From: Baylisascaris procyonis
Lineage: Eukaryota > Nematoda > Chromadorea > Rhabditida > Ascarididae
DNA: 64,000 bases
Reading direction: 5' to 3'
Assembly: GCA_037389465.1 (NCBI GenBank)
Contig: JAZARR010000172.1
Location: 2,356,001 to 2,420,000 of the forward strand
Position numbers and translations under genes: made by a program. The notes under the pieces were generated by a model. It worked only from the letters and a program-made list of their open reading frames with translations, was not told where the DNA came from and searched no databases. How positions within the stretch are numbered: position 1 is the stretch's first letter; every line of letters begins with the position of its first letter. Shown here piece by piece: positions 1 through 13,600 of this stretch.

Positions 1-1975
1 TTTGGAACTCCGCCAATAACTGGACACCGAAAAGAAGAATAAAGCTGTCAAACACATAGACTTGATGAATCTACTTTGAGCACCTCCCCCTTGCCCACCC
101 ATCTACCGTGAAAGTGGCATCGATGAACACCAATGAATGCATTCCAAGGCATCAAATCTCTTTTGATGATCCAAAAGCGCAGAGAAGTTTAGATCAAAAT
201 TCGTAGTTAACAACTCTCGTAATTTAGTAACTCTTGAAATATGTTAAATAGTTGCCTATGAATAACTTCGATCTGAAACTGCTGCACTCACTTTTTTAGA
301 AAATTTATAGTAAAAATAACTAAAAATAATGAATTAGTCTACACCTATAGGGATGTCACAAAATATTGTGAGATCATATTACAACCTTTGTTCTATCAGT
401 TGGTAAATAAAAGGGTTTTACTTTTGCATTTATTTGCCACTCCATATGATGGTTGTCCAGAACTTATCTGTCGTTGGGCAATGATTTGTTCAAACACACT
501 TCCCATATTCTCTGTTAGCAGCAGACGCGGAAGACCGTACACGCTTATTCAACTTTACATCCATAACAAGCACCTCTCCCTCCCTCTCGCCCTATCCCCC
601 CCACAGATGTCAAAAACTACCTATCTTCACGCCAAACATCACTTTTATCATAGCTAACCGATAGCGATGTTTGTATATTGCTGAGGTAACCTCTTAGATG
701 TTAACCTTAACAACTTATAACTTTAATTTTGGCTTTAGGAAAAGGAAAAAGTAATGTTAACTTTAACTTCAACCTTTAATAAACCCTTCATAGTACAAAT
801 ATGATGTCTGTAACATAAATAAAACATCAATTTACATTAAGTGTGCTAATTTTCTTATTTAGTATGATATACTTTAAAAAATTTGCACACCTCAGCAGCA
901 GAATTCATTTAACAATGGCTGACTGACAAGCAAAATCGGATGAAGTGAGCGAGAATCTTTTCAATTATTAATTATCAAAGATAAAAAATAAAAAAAATCT
1001 ACCTAAATGACTTTCATCTAAGGATACGTTCGAATAAAGCAAAAAAGAAAACAATCGAATTAAATAAGGAATTAATAAAAAAGACATTGGTGATACGCAT
1101 CACAAAATTTCTTAGCAAAGTTTGTATATCTATTATATATTTGACAACCTTTAAAATTAAGGGGAATAAGCCAAAGTTTTTACCTATTTAACTAATCGAC
1201 CAAATTCCTCAGCAAATTCAATCGATCCAACCGCTTTTCGAAATATTCTACAATAAGATTTTGGATAAATTGCTAGCTTATCCAAAAATTACCATAATAT
1301 GTTCGGTCTGTGATGACGAATCGATAGAGCCGATGTTCAATACAAATTGCTTGAGAACTCAATTAGTTTTCATTCGATTTCCTCTCCACACCTATTCATT
1401 AAAGTTGAAGGCGAAAAATGAACGTGTATAGATTTCGATCGTCAGTACATTCACCTGAGTAATCAATAATAATTCTCTATTCCCTTGCATAGATTTTCGA
1501 ATCAATTAAGAAATCAATATTATCATGATTTGTATCGTTATCTTCACCACATTCACCTGCAGTCGCTTTGAACATTAAACTAGAAAAGGATGAATGCTCT
1601 GATCGAAGAGGAGACAGAAAGGTGATCAGAAAGTTTATTAGAGACGCCGACGATTTGCAAATGCGTCATTCATTTTTTTTAGTACTTAATTTTCATATCG
1701 TTCGCGTCCATCTCTGTTGTATTTTGTGCACTCTATTCCAGATGGAATTTGAATATCATTGCATTGGAGAACGATTGCAGCTTGACAACTTATAAATGTA
1801 CGGTCAATAATGAAACGCCACAATTTAACAATCATATGTAAGCTGTTCTCAAAATTTTATTTAAATTTCGAAGCATAAGGATATAATTGAATTTCTATGG
1901 TTTGATGGATTTTTCTATACTTAGTGGAAAATGATTTATGGAATTAAATTTTATTGATCACGAATTCGATCACTT

Positions 1976-2029
1976 ATTGACCATGTGAATTTTATTGAGC
2001 ACGTGAATTTTATTGACCACGTGAATTTT
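1976..2029. repeat. Three tandem 18-bp repeats with CACGTG core
   Basis: Three consecutive copies of an 18-bp unit of the form ATTGAsCAyGTGAATTTT are present. The second and third contain the palindrome CACGTG and the first has CATGTG. A diverged half-copy (ATTGATCACGAATT) lies just upstream near 1954. CACGTG is the canonical E-box for bHLH factors. It lies about 1.4 kb beyond the 3' end of the nearest gene. Confidence 0.75.
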
Positions 2030-3252
2030 ATAAGTTGACAACATTTTATTCATCCATTGCTTCATTGTTCAAATTGCCGCTAAATTGATGTGATCTTCAC
2101 ATTGCTACAATCTTTGTATGTTCAATCATAAAGATATTGATGTATTTTCTATCGAATTGCGTCTTTCTGTGTGTTATCTTTTTTCTCTCTCTTGTCACAA
2201 TTTTTGATGAAAAACTTTTGCCGTCAAAAAGCTTTGATATCTATCATACTATCCCTATTTTGTGTCATATCATTAATCAGGTGCTAAATCCATCCTCTAA
2301 ATCTTATCATGTTATCACCCACCGAATCGTAAATCCTTTGAATTATTATGCTACTGCCCTCTGAATCCGACATCCTATCACATTTTAAATTATTTATATT
2401 AAGATGCTACATTTCTACTATGTTATTATACTGTGAATTGGCCATGCCATCATAATCGTATCATTTCTTATGCTCTTAATTTTTATCTATATCTGCCGTG
2501 ATATCTTTCTTTCTAAATATTTCCACAATTTTTTTGTGCAATCCATAATTTGGGAATGTTTTAAACGAAAGACTGTAGAAATGAAAATGATATACTATAT
2601 CATTTTATGTTCATTACATTGAATAATATTTATCATTTCCTTTAAAAATAATTAAAAAATTTTCTAAAATATTTGTAATTTCTTTACTATGTTAATATTT
2701 TTCAAGCGATGCGAATTGTAAATACAATTACGAAACTTTTTGTATTTAAATTGTCGATGATATTTGAGAAAATCTCGGTTTAGATGGAATAAAAGGTAGC
2801 GTATAATAAGTAATGCACAAAATACTTTATGCTTATAAAGCTTTTAGTCGAAGAAATTTATTTCCATTTCAAAGTAATGAGTGTAATTGAAGTAATGATT
2901 TATTGAGAGGGAAAATATAAAGAAATCTTTTAAAAAATCGAAAATTTAACACCTTGAAAAAATGCATCGTTATTAAGGTGTTAAAAATTTCGTATTCTTT
3001 AATCATTATAAATCATAGACAGGAGAATATATATGGAAATTTTGCTCTCTTTTAGCTATGAAAGCTAAAAAATTAAAGCTTTCATTTTTCATATTATTTC
3101 CCTTTGTTTTAGATGTATCAATTTTATAGATGCTTTTGTCACCTTTTTTAATGATATATCAACTCAAGTATAAGTCCGCTTAGAAATGGAATCTATCGAT
3201 ACCAAAAAATACTTCGGAACTTTTTATAATACTGACAAAGCGATGAGTGGTC

Positions 3253-3295
3253 TTTATTATAGATGAAATGGGAGTGTAATTTTTTTTTTTTTATT
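3253..3295 (-). terminator. Polyadenylation signals of the icl-1 type gene
   Basis: On the minus strand two AATAAA hexamers (complement of 3290-3295 and 3253-3258) lie 125-167 bases after the TGA at 3422-3420, the first followed by a long A-rich run. They would give a 3' untranslated region of roughly 150-190 bases. This is inferred from motif and position only. Confidence 0.5.
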
Positions 3296-3419
3296 TTGGA
3301 ATTCTGGCATCCGCATATTGATGCGTTTTAGAGTTGTGAATAATAAATGGCATATCTCATAACTGGCAATAAGCATTAAATAAAACGCAATACGTCGATA
3401 ATTTTTACTAAACTTTCGA

Positions 3420-6400
3420 TCATTTGCCTTCGGAGACGAGTCTATCATAGGCATCCAGAGTGAGGAAATCGGAGAGTTCAGGTTCAGTAACGAACTTCTC
3501 GAGCAATTCAGCAGCCTCAGGTAGTCGATTCACAACTGATCCAGCACGAATCATTCGTCGTTCAGTTTCAGCAGCGATCGTTTGACGCACCATATTTACG
3601 TCAATAGTTCGGCCATCTTAACTTTTACTTTCAATGCTGCTGATTGGATACTTCGTTTTATTTAAACACCAGTAAATAGGACTGTAATTGCATATTTAAT
3701 TTAGTAGTGAGAGAGGCTATTTTACTGGTTGTTGCGCTAATTTCAGGACGGAAAGTACCATAATACTGATTCAATTTCAGGTGAATGATTGAAGAAATAA
3801 TAGACAAAGAGCTGATAAGATAACATATATAAAATGATAAAGCAGTTTCAATAAACTCTCATTAAACGCATAATATAAATAAATCGAGCGATTAGTCAAT
3901 CTTATTATAACTCAATAATTACCGAATATTAAACCCCCGTTTATTTGTTCGCATAATTTGAGTGCTTTTCGAAGAAAAAGGATTGCAATTTAATCAGAAA
4001 ATGAGAGGGCGAAAAAGTTGGAACTATGCTGAACCTTACAAAAACCAGCAAATTAGACAGTAAATCTTATGGGCTTGTAAAAAATGAAAAAAAAACAACT
4101 ACCTCTTGAACTGTAATGTAGAGTTGTATACGGTTAACTTCTATTTCCGCTTATGCTATCAAATTCGACGATCTATTAAATAGTATATTAACCTGTGCAG
4201 TGAGATATTAGTTACTATGTTCTTGAGGCTGTCATATGTTACATGCAAATTTCACTTGCGATAAAGGTGTGTATTAAATAAATGGAAGAGAATAATTATG
4301 AGACTTGATTACGCTTATATATTTCTCGAAATTTTATGAAAATATAAAAAAATTCTTTCAAACCTTCAAGTTTCGCTTCATGATGAAGCCATTGCCAAAG
4401 TTGAGCACGTGATATCTCCGCTGTAGCTGCATCCTCCATTAGATTGTATAATGGTACACAACCAACGCCTCTAAGCCATGAATCCATATATCCTTAAAAA
4501 ATATATATAAACAACCAATTAAACCATTACGCATGTTTCTTGATTATTATTACGATTAGCAACTTCAATAATATACCTAGTTAACTTATAAACAATTATG
4601 CAAATTAATCTAAAAACAAATTAATTGACTCTATGAACTTTCAAATTCTTCAATTTTTTCAAAAAAAAAATCACTCCGCAAACATTCCAAAAAAAGTGTT
4701 TTGAAATTCATTTGGTGCTCTCAGAATAAATCGTTTTTTTTGGTCATAATCATTCATTTATTAAATTTTACAACGTCTTTATAAGGTTCATATTCTTTAT
4801 GCTTTTTTCCAACTACTAATAGAAATTACTTCAGCAGCAATAAATTGTGTACCGTATCGCTTCGAATCAAACCCCATGGGCTACAAAATAATGTGTTTAT
4901 AATGACGATTCCATTTTTTTAAAGTTTTGTAAAGAAAGAAACGAAAAATTTTTGAGATGAGCTTTTTGTTTTTGAAAATAAGATAGACCCACTTTGAAAG
5001 GAAAAGACTGAAGGGAGTATGAATCCAACTGGAACTATTATAAAAAATTTAATAAAAAATCCTCAATGAAACGAATAGTTGGCAGATTAGAATCATAAAA
5101 GAGGTATCAACAAAGGCTAACTTACCGAGTGTCACTGAGATATTATGACGGAAGCCATGTTCTGTACGTGTTCCTTCCGGTATTGCTGTTAGATCGGTAT
5201 TGATGACCGAAAACGAATCTAATTTCTTTTCAATTTGGTTCTTATTTGGCATTAATGCGTTGAAAACTTCCTCAGCGATTGGTACTAGATCCGGATGTGC
5301 CACCCATGTTCCATCATGACCTAGAAATACATTGAATAATCTCTAATGAACGCTCTATCATCATAAGCCCGTTTCATTTCCCATTAAAACTCATTATATG
5401 ACCTTTTCAACGGATAATCATATCGTCAATCATTTTTAACGAAGCATTTTGTTCGACGTTGATCAATGTAATGAATCAATTATTGATTGATTACACAATA
5501 ACATCGAAATCGATGGTACCATCCCAACGCCTAGTTTTCGTCGAAATCGTCCAAACTGCTTCGGTGAATGCTCATCATCGACTCAACTATAGTAATCTCT
5601 ACATGAATGAGGATTTATATCACGCAGTAGCACGCATTTCAAAAGGGATGTGCCCCTAATAGATTAAATTGTGGACAAATTTAGGTATATAAAATATTGA
5701 AAGATCCTGAAAAATTCTGTAATTATGAGAGGGTATATAAAATATGTTGCGAAATATTCATAATAAATGATAGGAAAGCAAGTGATAAATGAAATAAATG
5801 CTAAATTCTTTAAAGATACGTAGAGAAGCATTGAAGAAAAATTCCTTTTAAAAAAATTTTCACTTCCTGGTCATTCGATCAACCGATTTTGCAAAAAAAT
5901 AGTGCCTCATATCTCGATTTTTCTGGCCAACTATATCAGTCTACCGAAAAGAAATATTTTTTTCTCAGCCAACCGACGGAAAATGAGAATCCGACGGACA
6001 CATGGCCATGTGGTACATGGCGATTTCTCTTCCCTCCCTCCTACCCCTCAACTGCTTACAGTACTTTGAAAATTGATAGATCAATGCTAAACATTGTGTC
6101 GCCACCTAACCTGTGATAGATATTATGCTAAAACCAATTGCATAGCTGCAATTTCAATTGCTTCCTTCCTGAAACTATGAACAAACAATGAAACATGCAT
6201 ATCCTCCTTGTATCCAGACACGACAGCCTCCATGATCTAGTAGTAATAGTTTCCTACTCTAAATTACAGTAATTAATCACAGTTACAGAAAACGAGTAAT
6301 TACCGTAATTAACTATAGTAGTGGTCAATCACAGTAATTGAACTGTTAAAAAGTTACATCCTACCATCGGTTGCTTCTCTTTCCTTATCTTGGCGTACAA

Positions 6401-9400
6401 GCGCTAATGCTTTTCGATTCGCAGTTTGATCATGTTTTATAGGGATTTGTGCTGCCATTCCACCCATTGCAGCAATACTACGCGAATGACATACCTTAAT
6501 ACTTTGTAATGCATATGCACGCAAGAATGGCGCTGTCATTCCTGAAAATAAATATCCATAAATAGAAAAATTTTTCATTGCTATCTATATTGAAATTTTA
6601 CAGCAATAATTTTCTAAAAACTTTTTCACTCATATATTTTCTATAAGAATATTTTTCAATGAAATCGGCTAAGAGAGGAAAATTCAACCGAAAGTAATTT
6701 TTTTTGACAGTTGTTTTTTTTTTAACTTTCGAAAGGTCGAACCAGTATTGACTTCTGTGTCTGGCATGATGGCACTCAATCGGCGCTACTTATGTAGGGT
6801 ATAAAATAAAGGAAAGGAGACTTTGGACAAATGCGAAATTTATTCATTATCAATGAAATAGTTTTGATTTGTAGAAAATATGTTGAAAAAAATGTTCTTG
6901 AAACGAATTTGGCTTAGAAATGAATATTTCGTATTTTTATGAAATCGAAAATATTGCAAATTTTCTAGAAAAAAAAAAAGTAATTTCAGCGCTACCAATT
7001 TATTCCTTTTTTTCTTTTTTTCTCAAATTTTGATGGTAAGAAAAAAGTGGTTAATGAAGAGTTTTTTTCTTGAAAAGAAAATCAAACGAACCGATTTGGA
7101 AACGATCCGGAAGAAGGAATTTACGATGATTGCGGAATACTTTTATATATGAGAAAATATAATCCCAACGTCCACAATTCAAACCAATAATATAGTCTTT
7201 TAATGCGTCAATAATTTCATCCATCTATAAATATTTATTCGTCAATAATTTTGAAAAAATTTTCTCATTGAATTTTATATATTTTTGAATCCTTTCCTAG
7301 AATTTCCGGGATAAATCTTAAGCGCAATTTACTTCGTTGTGTATGCATTACCTTAACATTTTTATGACGATTTATTAGAAAATGGAAAGAAACCTATATG
7401 ATTCATGAAGGATGTACCCTTTTGATAAACCTAGCTGACAGAACGAGGAGGGATGTGGACTGATAAAAAAAAATGTTACAAAAATAATGCTAAAAACATC
7501 AACTATATTCTATAAAAGGATATTTTCAAATACAAATCTATAATATATAGAAAGATTAGAAAACGCTAATATCGCTATTGGGCAGAAAAAAAAATTAATG
7601 GGAATCATTGGCTATAACTGGAATTAAACAATTCAAAAATTACATTTTAGAAAAAAATTTATAAAGTAAATTGATTAGAAAATGGTATAGAGCAATATAG
7701 ATTTATTACCTGAAAAGTGGCGAGAAGATGTTCAATAAGTACGGTACATTTAATTGAGCCATGTGGAATACCAATTTTTTCTTCGGCGAATTTGAATACA
7801 TCTGCCCAAAGTTTTGCTTCTTCAGCGTTTTGTAGTTTGGGTAGATAGAAATACGGACCAGTTCCTTTGTCAAGAAGTACTCTCGCATTATGGAACAAGA
7901 ATAAACCAAAATCAAATAATGAGCCACTCATTGGTTGTCCATTCACAAGTACATGCTTCTCGGGTAGATGCCAACCTCGAGGACGGATGTTCAGCACTAA
8001 AAAATTCACACTTAAACAATGGAAAACATCGCTTTTTTTTCGGTGTTAATAAAACTTGGTTACCGTACAACTTCTAATAAAGCCACAGTGATATCTGGAG
8101 GAGTTGAAGGGGGAAGAGCAAGAAGGAGGAACGATGAGCGATAATTTCGAACTGCATTTAAACATTTTAGAGCACTATTCTATAATCTCTGTGGCTCCAT
8201 TTGTACTGAGACGATAGTATTGATATTGAAAGCATGCACAATTGCTGCTCTAGACAAAAACATATTAATGAAGTTTGTATTAACCAAAAATCTCCAAAAA
8301 AATAAAACCTGAAATAAATTGGATTTATTTCCAGGTTTCAGTAGATAATAGAGTATACGCTTCCGCTCATTTTCATTTACGACCAAATATTCTTCACAAT
8401 AACTCTTGGAATTTTTTTTTCAAAACTAAATTCTATAGATTCGTCGCCTCTTCTCATAATTCAAATGCGAAAATTTCTTTTAAAATTTCGTCATAAAAAA
8501 TTCGAATATTCTGATATTCTAAGTGAAGTTTGAATGCAATTCTGAGAATATTAAATCGTAGAATCGTAATCTAATTGCCTTTGTTGCTTTAGCTAACGAG
8601 CGAGTTATAGCCTTACCAAAGCGTCACTACTTGAGTAATTTTTCTTCACTAATTATATTAAACAACAGCGAAACTAATTTTTAATAGTATTAACGATATG
8701 TGATCAATCAACAGTGATATCAGTGGTTTTATTTCTTTATATCTTAAACGATTATTAATAATTAAGCATCAACATTACTCACCGGCATGTTCTTTATTGA
8801 GGGTATAAACTTTTTTGGTTGTTGGATGAGTATAGGAGATTTCATCACGAACCGCATCATAAAGATTTATTTGTCCTTCAATTTGATTCCTCCACGATGG
8901 TGTATTCGAATCTTCGAAATCAGCCATGAAAATTTTTGCACCACTATTCAATGCATTTATCACCATTTTACGATCGGTTGGTCCAGTGATTTCAACACGT
9001 CGATCCTGAATTTACGAATAATCACTTCGATTTGAATGAATTCTTTTTGAAGAACGCAAGAAAACTTTTACTGAAAATGAATTATTGAGAGTTCTATTAA
9101 TTAATAACGGGAATTTATTTTATTTATACCAGAAAATATAGAAATAAGATTTTTTGAGAAAAACTGAGCATTTTCTATTTTTCAATTATTCTAAAAGATT
9201 GTAATAAATTCAACTATATGTCCATCTACAGAAGGATCATAAAGTTTGAGTTGAAACGGAACAAATTAGTCACAGAAAATTTTCGGGAAAAACGATCAAA
9301 CTTACGAGCATATCATCGGGAATTTTCGCTCCAAACCAACCACGATCTTCTCGAAGATCTTTAGTTGTTGGATCAAAATCGGGGAAATAATTGGAGTCAT

Positions 9401-10623
9401 CAATCGAAGCTTGAATGATACGTCGTTGTGCAAGCAATTGCAAACGTCGTGTATCGAATTTCTGATGCAATTCTTTAAGGAAACGTAACGCATTAGGCGT
9501 TAGAATTTTCTCATCTCCCGGTACTTCAGGCGCTGTCATCTATAAATATGCTGTAATAGTTTAAACCTTTACTAGCATTATTCAAAAATATTCTTCAACA
9601 AAAAAACCCGACAGCAAAAGATAAATAATATTTGCATTTCTCATCTATAAGTAAACTATCTATGGGGATGTCTACGACTTTTTGCAATGAATCCGAAATT
9701 TTATAATGCATCTAGCATTCTGTGACAGTTATTTCTCGAGGAAAACGGATGCAACTTTAATTATTCTAAATGCGCATAAAAGCCGCGCAATATTTATCTA
9801 AATTACAAACACTTAACTGAACTGTGCAAAACAGAATCATATTTTTTTAAATTTATATTTCGTTTTAAGCATGAAGTAAACAAATGAATTTAAAAAATGA
9901 GTGAAAATACGGAATAGACAAGCCTATTGCTAAAAATACAAATTACACTAATTGCTCAATCTTCCTTAGGCCTTAATTTCTTGTTACAAGCTTTTCAAAC
10001 CTCATAAATACATATATTTTAATGTTGAATAAATTTGATGGCATATAATTTAAAAAAAAAAAATGATACCATAAGAATTTCATCCTCATCGGGAGGCGCA
10101 GTTGCAGTATATGGTTTATCAAAGAATTGTGCTTCTTCGGTCGATCCACTCAATGCGACAGTTGATGCTTGTCCACCAGCTATCGCATTCGCAACATGAT
10201 CAAAATACCCTGTACCAACTTCGCGTTGATGTTTCACTGCCGAATAACCATATCTTCAATAATAAACTATCACATCTAATGATAAAATATGAATCTTTTT
10301 AATATTTTCTTGTAATTTCCTTCTTCATTGATATATTCTCATAGGATTAGATTTTGCAGCCTATCGATTAATTCACAATTTAATTTCTATTATCGATTAT
10401 GAAATTTTAAAAAATTTCATTTTTAAATTATTTCATTTAGATGTATTTACAACTAGAAATTAGGTTTGCAATGTAGCTATAATACTAATTATAGAGATTA
10501 ATTAAATGCTATTATAGATTACAATAATAATTATTAATGAATTAGAGAAGATTAAGAAATTAAAGCATCAAACATTCACTCATGTTTTTTTAATAAGAAA
10601 AAGTGAGTTATTCAATAAATGGA

Positions 10624-10682
<59 letters not shown>

Positions 10683-13600
10683 AGGAACTCACTTTTCAGA
10701 ATCGAATTCTTGTTGCTGCAATTCCGAATAGGCAGCCATACCTTGTTCACGATATTTTCTAGCTAAATCATAGACACTAAAACTATTACAATGGAAACCG
10801 GCCAACGTAATAAATTGATATTTGAAACCCATTGCGCCTAATTCTTTTTGAAATTTCTCCAAATCGATTGGTCTTAAATGTTTACGCCAATTGAACGACG
10901 GTGAGCAATTATATGCGAATAATTTGTCTGGATATATTTTTCGTACGCCTTCAGCGAATTCTTTTGCATCACTTAATGTTGGATGTGATGTTTCCATCCA
11001 TATCAGATCACAATATGGTGCATAGTTGATTGCTCGTTCGATACAATATTTGAGAGCTGTCTCATCCTTTAGCCTGAAATCTTTTCAATAAATAATTATT
11101 ACTGTGTCGAAGATCGTATATGAGGGAATTTCAGGTCTCAAATCGTCTATCAACTTTCAGAAAGGATTATAGATAGAATATTTAAAATATTCGGCATTCA
11201 TCTCTCAAAGTTTCTCGTTTTTTAAACGAAGAAACAAGGTGAAAATTTGAATCAGTTTATATTTTAAAAAACTGAATTGGTCCATTGTTTCTTAATAAAA
11301 TAAATAAAAAATTTTCTCGTTTCATTTGTAATGTATTCGAAAATTTTGCAAAAGTTTTTAATGAAACTCAATTATTATATACGCATCAACATTTTCTCCC
11401 TTCCTCGCTCCCTCTCCTCCCCCCTCGTCCTCTCTATTTCCGTTCCATCTCCACACTAGAAGATTATCGATTCACTAATTGGATTAAAAAATTTTTTTAA
11501 AAATGAAATAGGTATAGTCTAAAAGATTACGACATTAAACACTTTAAATAATATGGATAATTTAGAAAATCGTATACAATACAGAACAAAAGTATTGCTC
11601 AGATATAATTCATATTTTGGAAATATGCGATACAAATCTATTATAATCAATCATTGATATGTAGAGAAAACAGCTGAATTTGCATTATACAAACATATAG
11701 AAGACTTGCCATTCTATAATATTTTAAATATCAACAAAAATTTGAAATTTTGAAAAACAAAACGCAAATTCAAAAAAAAATTATTTATAATACATAACTA
11801 CTTTTTATTCTACTTTTAATAACGATGAAAACAAATAAATTTGCTCGTTAATAGAAAATATTTCAATAAATACGCAAAAAAAAAAATATTCGAGAACAAT
11901 TGAAAACAATCGAACCTGTAAAATCCTTCAGCAGTACGACCTGCATTACGATCGATATATGGGTGATCACGTTCGTCGATATCACTTAAAATAATTTTAT
12001 GGCTTTAGTAAGCGGATGAAAACAGAAATGAAAAGAACATAACCTAACGGGGAACGAGCTCTAGCAATTCCCCATTGAGGCGATGGCGATTACCTATTGC
12101 GAAGTCATCCGCTCCCCCATCTCCTTCCACCCGTTCCTCCTCGAAAAAAAATTTTTTTTCCTTAAATCCGTTCAGGCCGATAGATATAAAATGTCATTGC
12201 ATAAGACAGCGACATTTTTTCTTGGCAAGTCCTTTGATAACTTCGTAATATATATGAGATGAAAAATCTACAAGATTAAATAACATTATAATTTACACAA
12301 TTGAGAAGGAAAAGAGTGCAAAAAATTCTTACGAATTGAAACTGGGAAAAAATTAGCGTTGACTTATTGAATGGTAAATCAAGAATTTTTGAAGCAAAAA
12401 AAAAATTTTTTTTTCGACTTCTAGATTCGTTAAAACTTTTCAAGGGGAAAAACAGACATCATCAAACAAACTTCAATGTGGTTTTCTTAGAAATAAGCCA
12501 GCGAAAACATTGTAGAACTTATCAATATCATTTATTAATTGTTCAATTTTCCATTATGAAATACTTTTTGAAATAATGCCAGATATTGTTTTTTCGAAAT
12601 TATAAAATTACCTAGTCAGTAGCCTAGCACTTTCGGCATCTGTACGTGCGACGATAATCGTTGGTACACCACATACGTCAGCGGCAAGACGAGCCGCATT
12701 TAAATGCTTGATATGCTCTTCAGTTGGAATAAGAACCTTACCACCCATATGACCACATTTCTTCTCGCTACCCAACTGATCTTCATAGTGCACTCCAGCA
12801 GCTCCAGCCTCTATATAAGCCTAAATTTGAGAAATAAATATTTTACAGTAAAAAAAATCATTAATAAATTGTTGTTACACTGATGGGTACCGAACCCGAT
12901 TCATACATATTGCCGAACCGACACTTTATCGGTTTGTCCATAACAAAACTGTCGCATTAGCCGATGATGATATAGAAATTTCATGTGTTACGATCAAATC
13001 GCCGTAAGAAGTTAATTTAAATCTTTTCAATGATACTAGTTCCTCTAATACTCATTTTTATTCTCATTTGATTTCTTTTTTAACTGAATTTTCTTTTCAA
13101 ATATCGTTTGAAATTTGTTAATTCATCTTGATTCATTCTGAATTCATTCGACTGTGCCAGTAATAATGGATTTATTTTGCACAAATGAATATAATGTGAG
13201 TCTTTTATAATTTATCACTAATATTTTATCTTTTTCTTGACATCTCTATAGTGATTTGTTTGCATTTCCTATTAAAATGTTCTTTGGTATTTTATACTTG
13301 TATATTCATTCGATGAAAAATAAAAACACTTTTTTTGGAATTATACCAAATTCTTTCTGAAATCGTAAAAATATTTCTTATATAAATTTTGCGAGGGGTG
13401 TTCGAATATGCAAAATTTTTTGTTGTCATTCACTAAGAAATTAAACGAGCGTCTGCTCATTTGAATTTTTATTTAGCAATAATTCAATATGTAAATATAT
13501 GACTAGTCGCAGAACAGACAGATATAGCAGCAATTTTAAATCCAGAAGAAATCAAAATACGCAAAAAAAAGTTAATATTTAAGTGAATTTTATATTGTGA

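Larger units (their letters stand above)
1..3419. other. Intergenic region, no recognisable gene
   Basis: This AT-rich stretch lies downstream of the glyoxylate-cycle gene. The ORFs here are short, mostly lack an ATG context or splice sites, and match no family I know. A piece at 1568-1795 reads as a Lys/Asp/Arg-rich peptide behind a CTGCAG acceptor, but no partner exon was found. The only ordered element is the 18-bp tandem repeat near 1976-2029. The last 160 bases contain the 3' untranslated region of the minus-strand gene. Confidence 0.6.

Noticed and set aside
3257..3454. Minus-strand ORF beginning [15 protein letters not shown]
   Set aside because: It overlaps the last exon of the glyoxylate gene in another frame; the real frame ends LVSEGK at 3420.
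7706..8077. Several ORFs on both strands around 7.7-8.1 kb
   Set aside because: They are shadows of exon 11 of the glyoxylate gene, whose true frame carries RPRGWH and FHNARVLL.
12880..12965. B-box-like GGTTCGGTACCC on the minus strand
   Set aside because: No A box or acceptor stem could be found at the right distance, so I do not call a tRNA.
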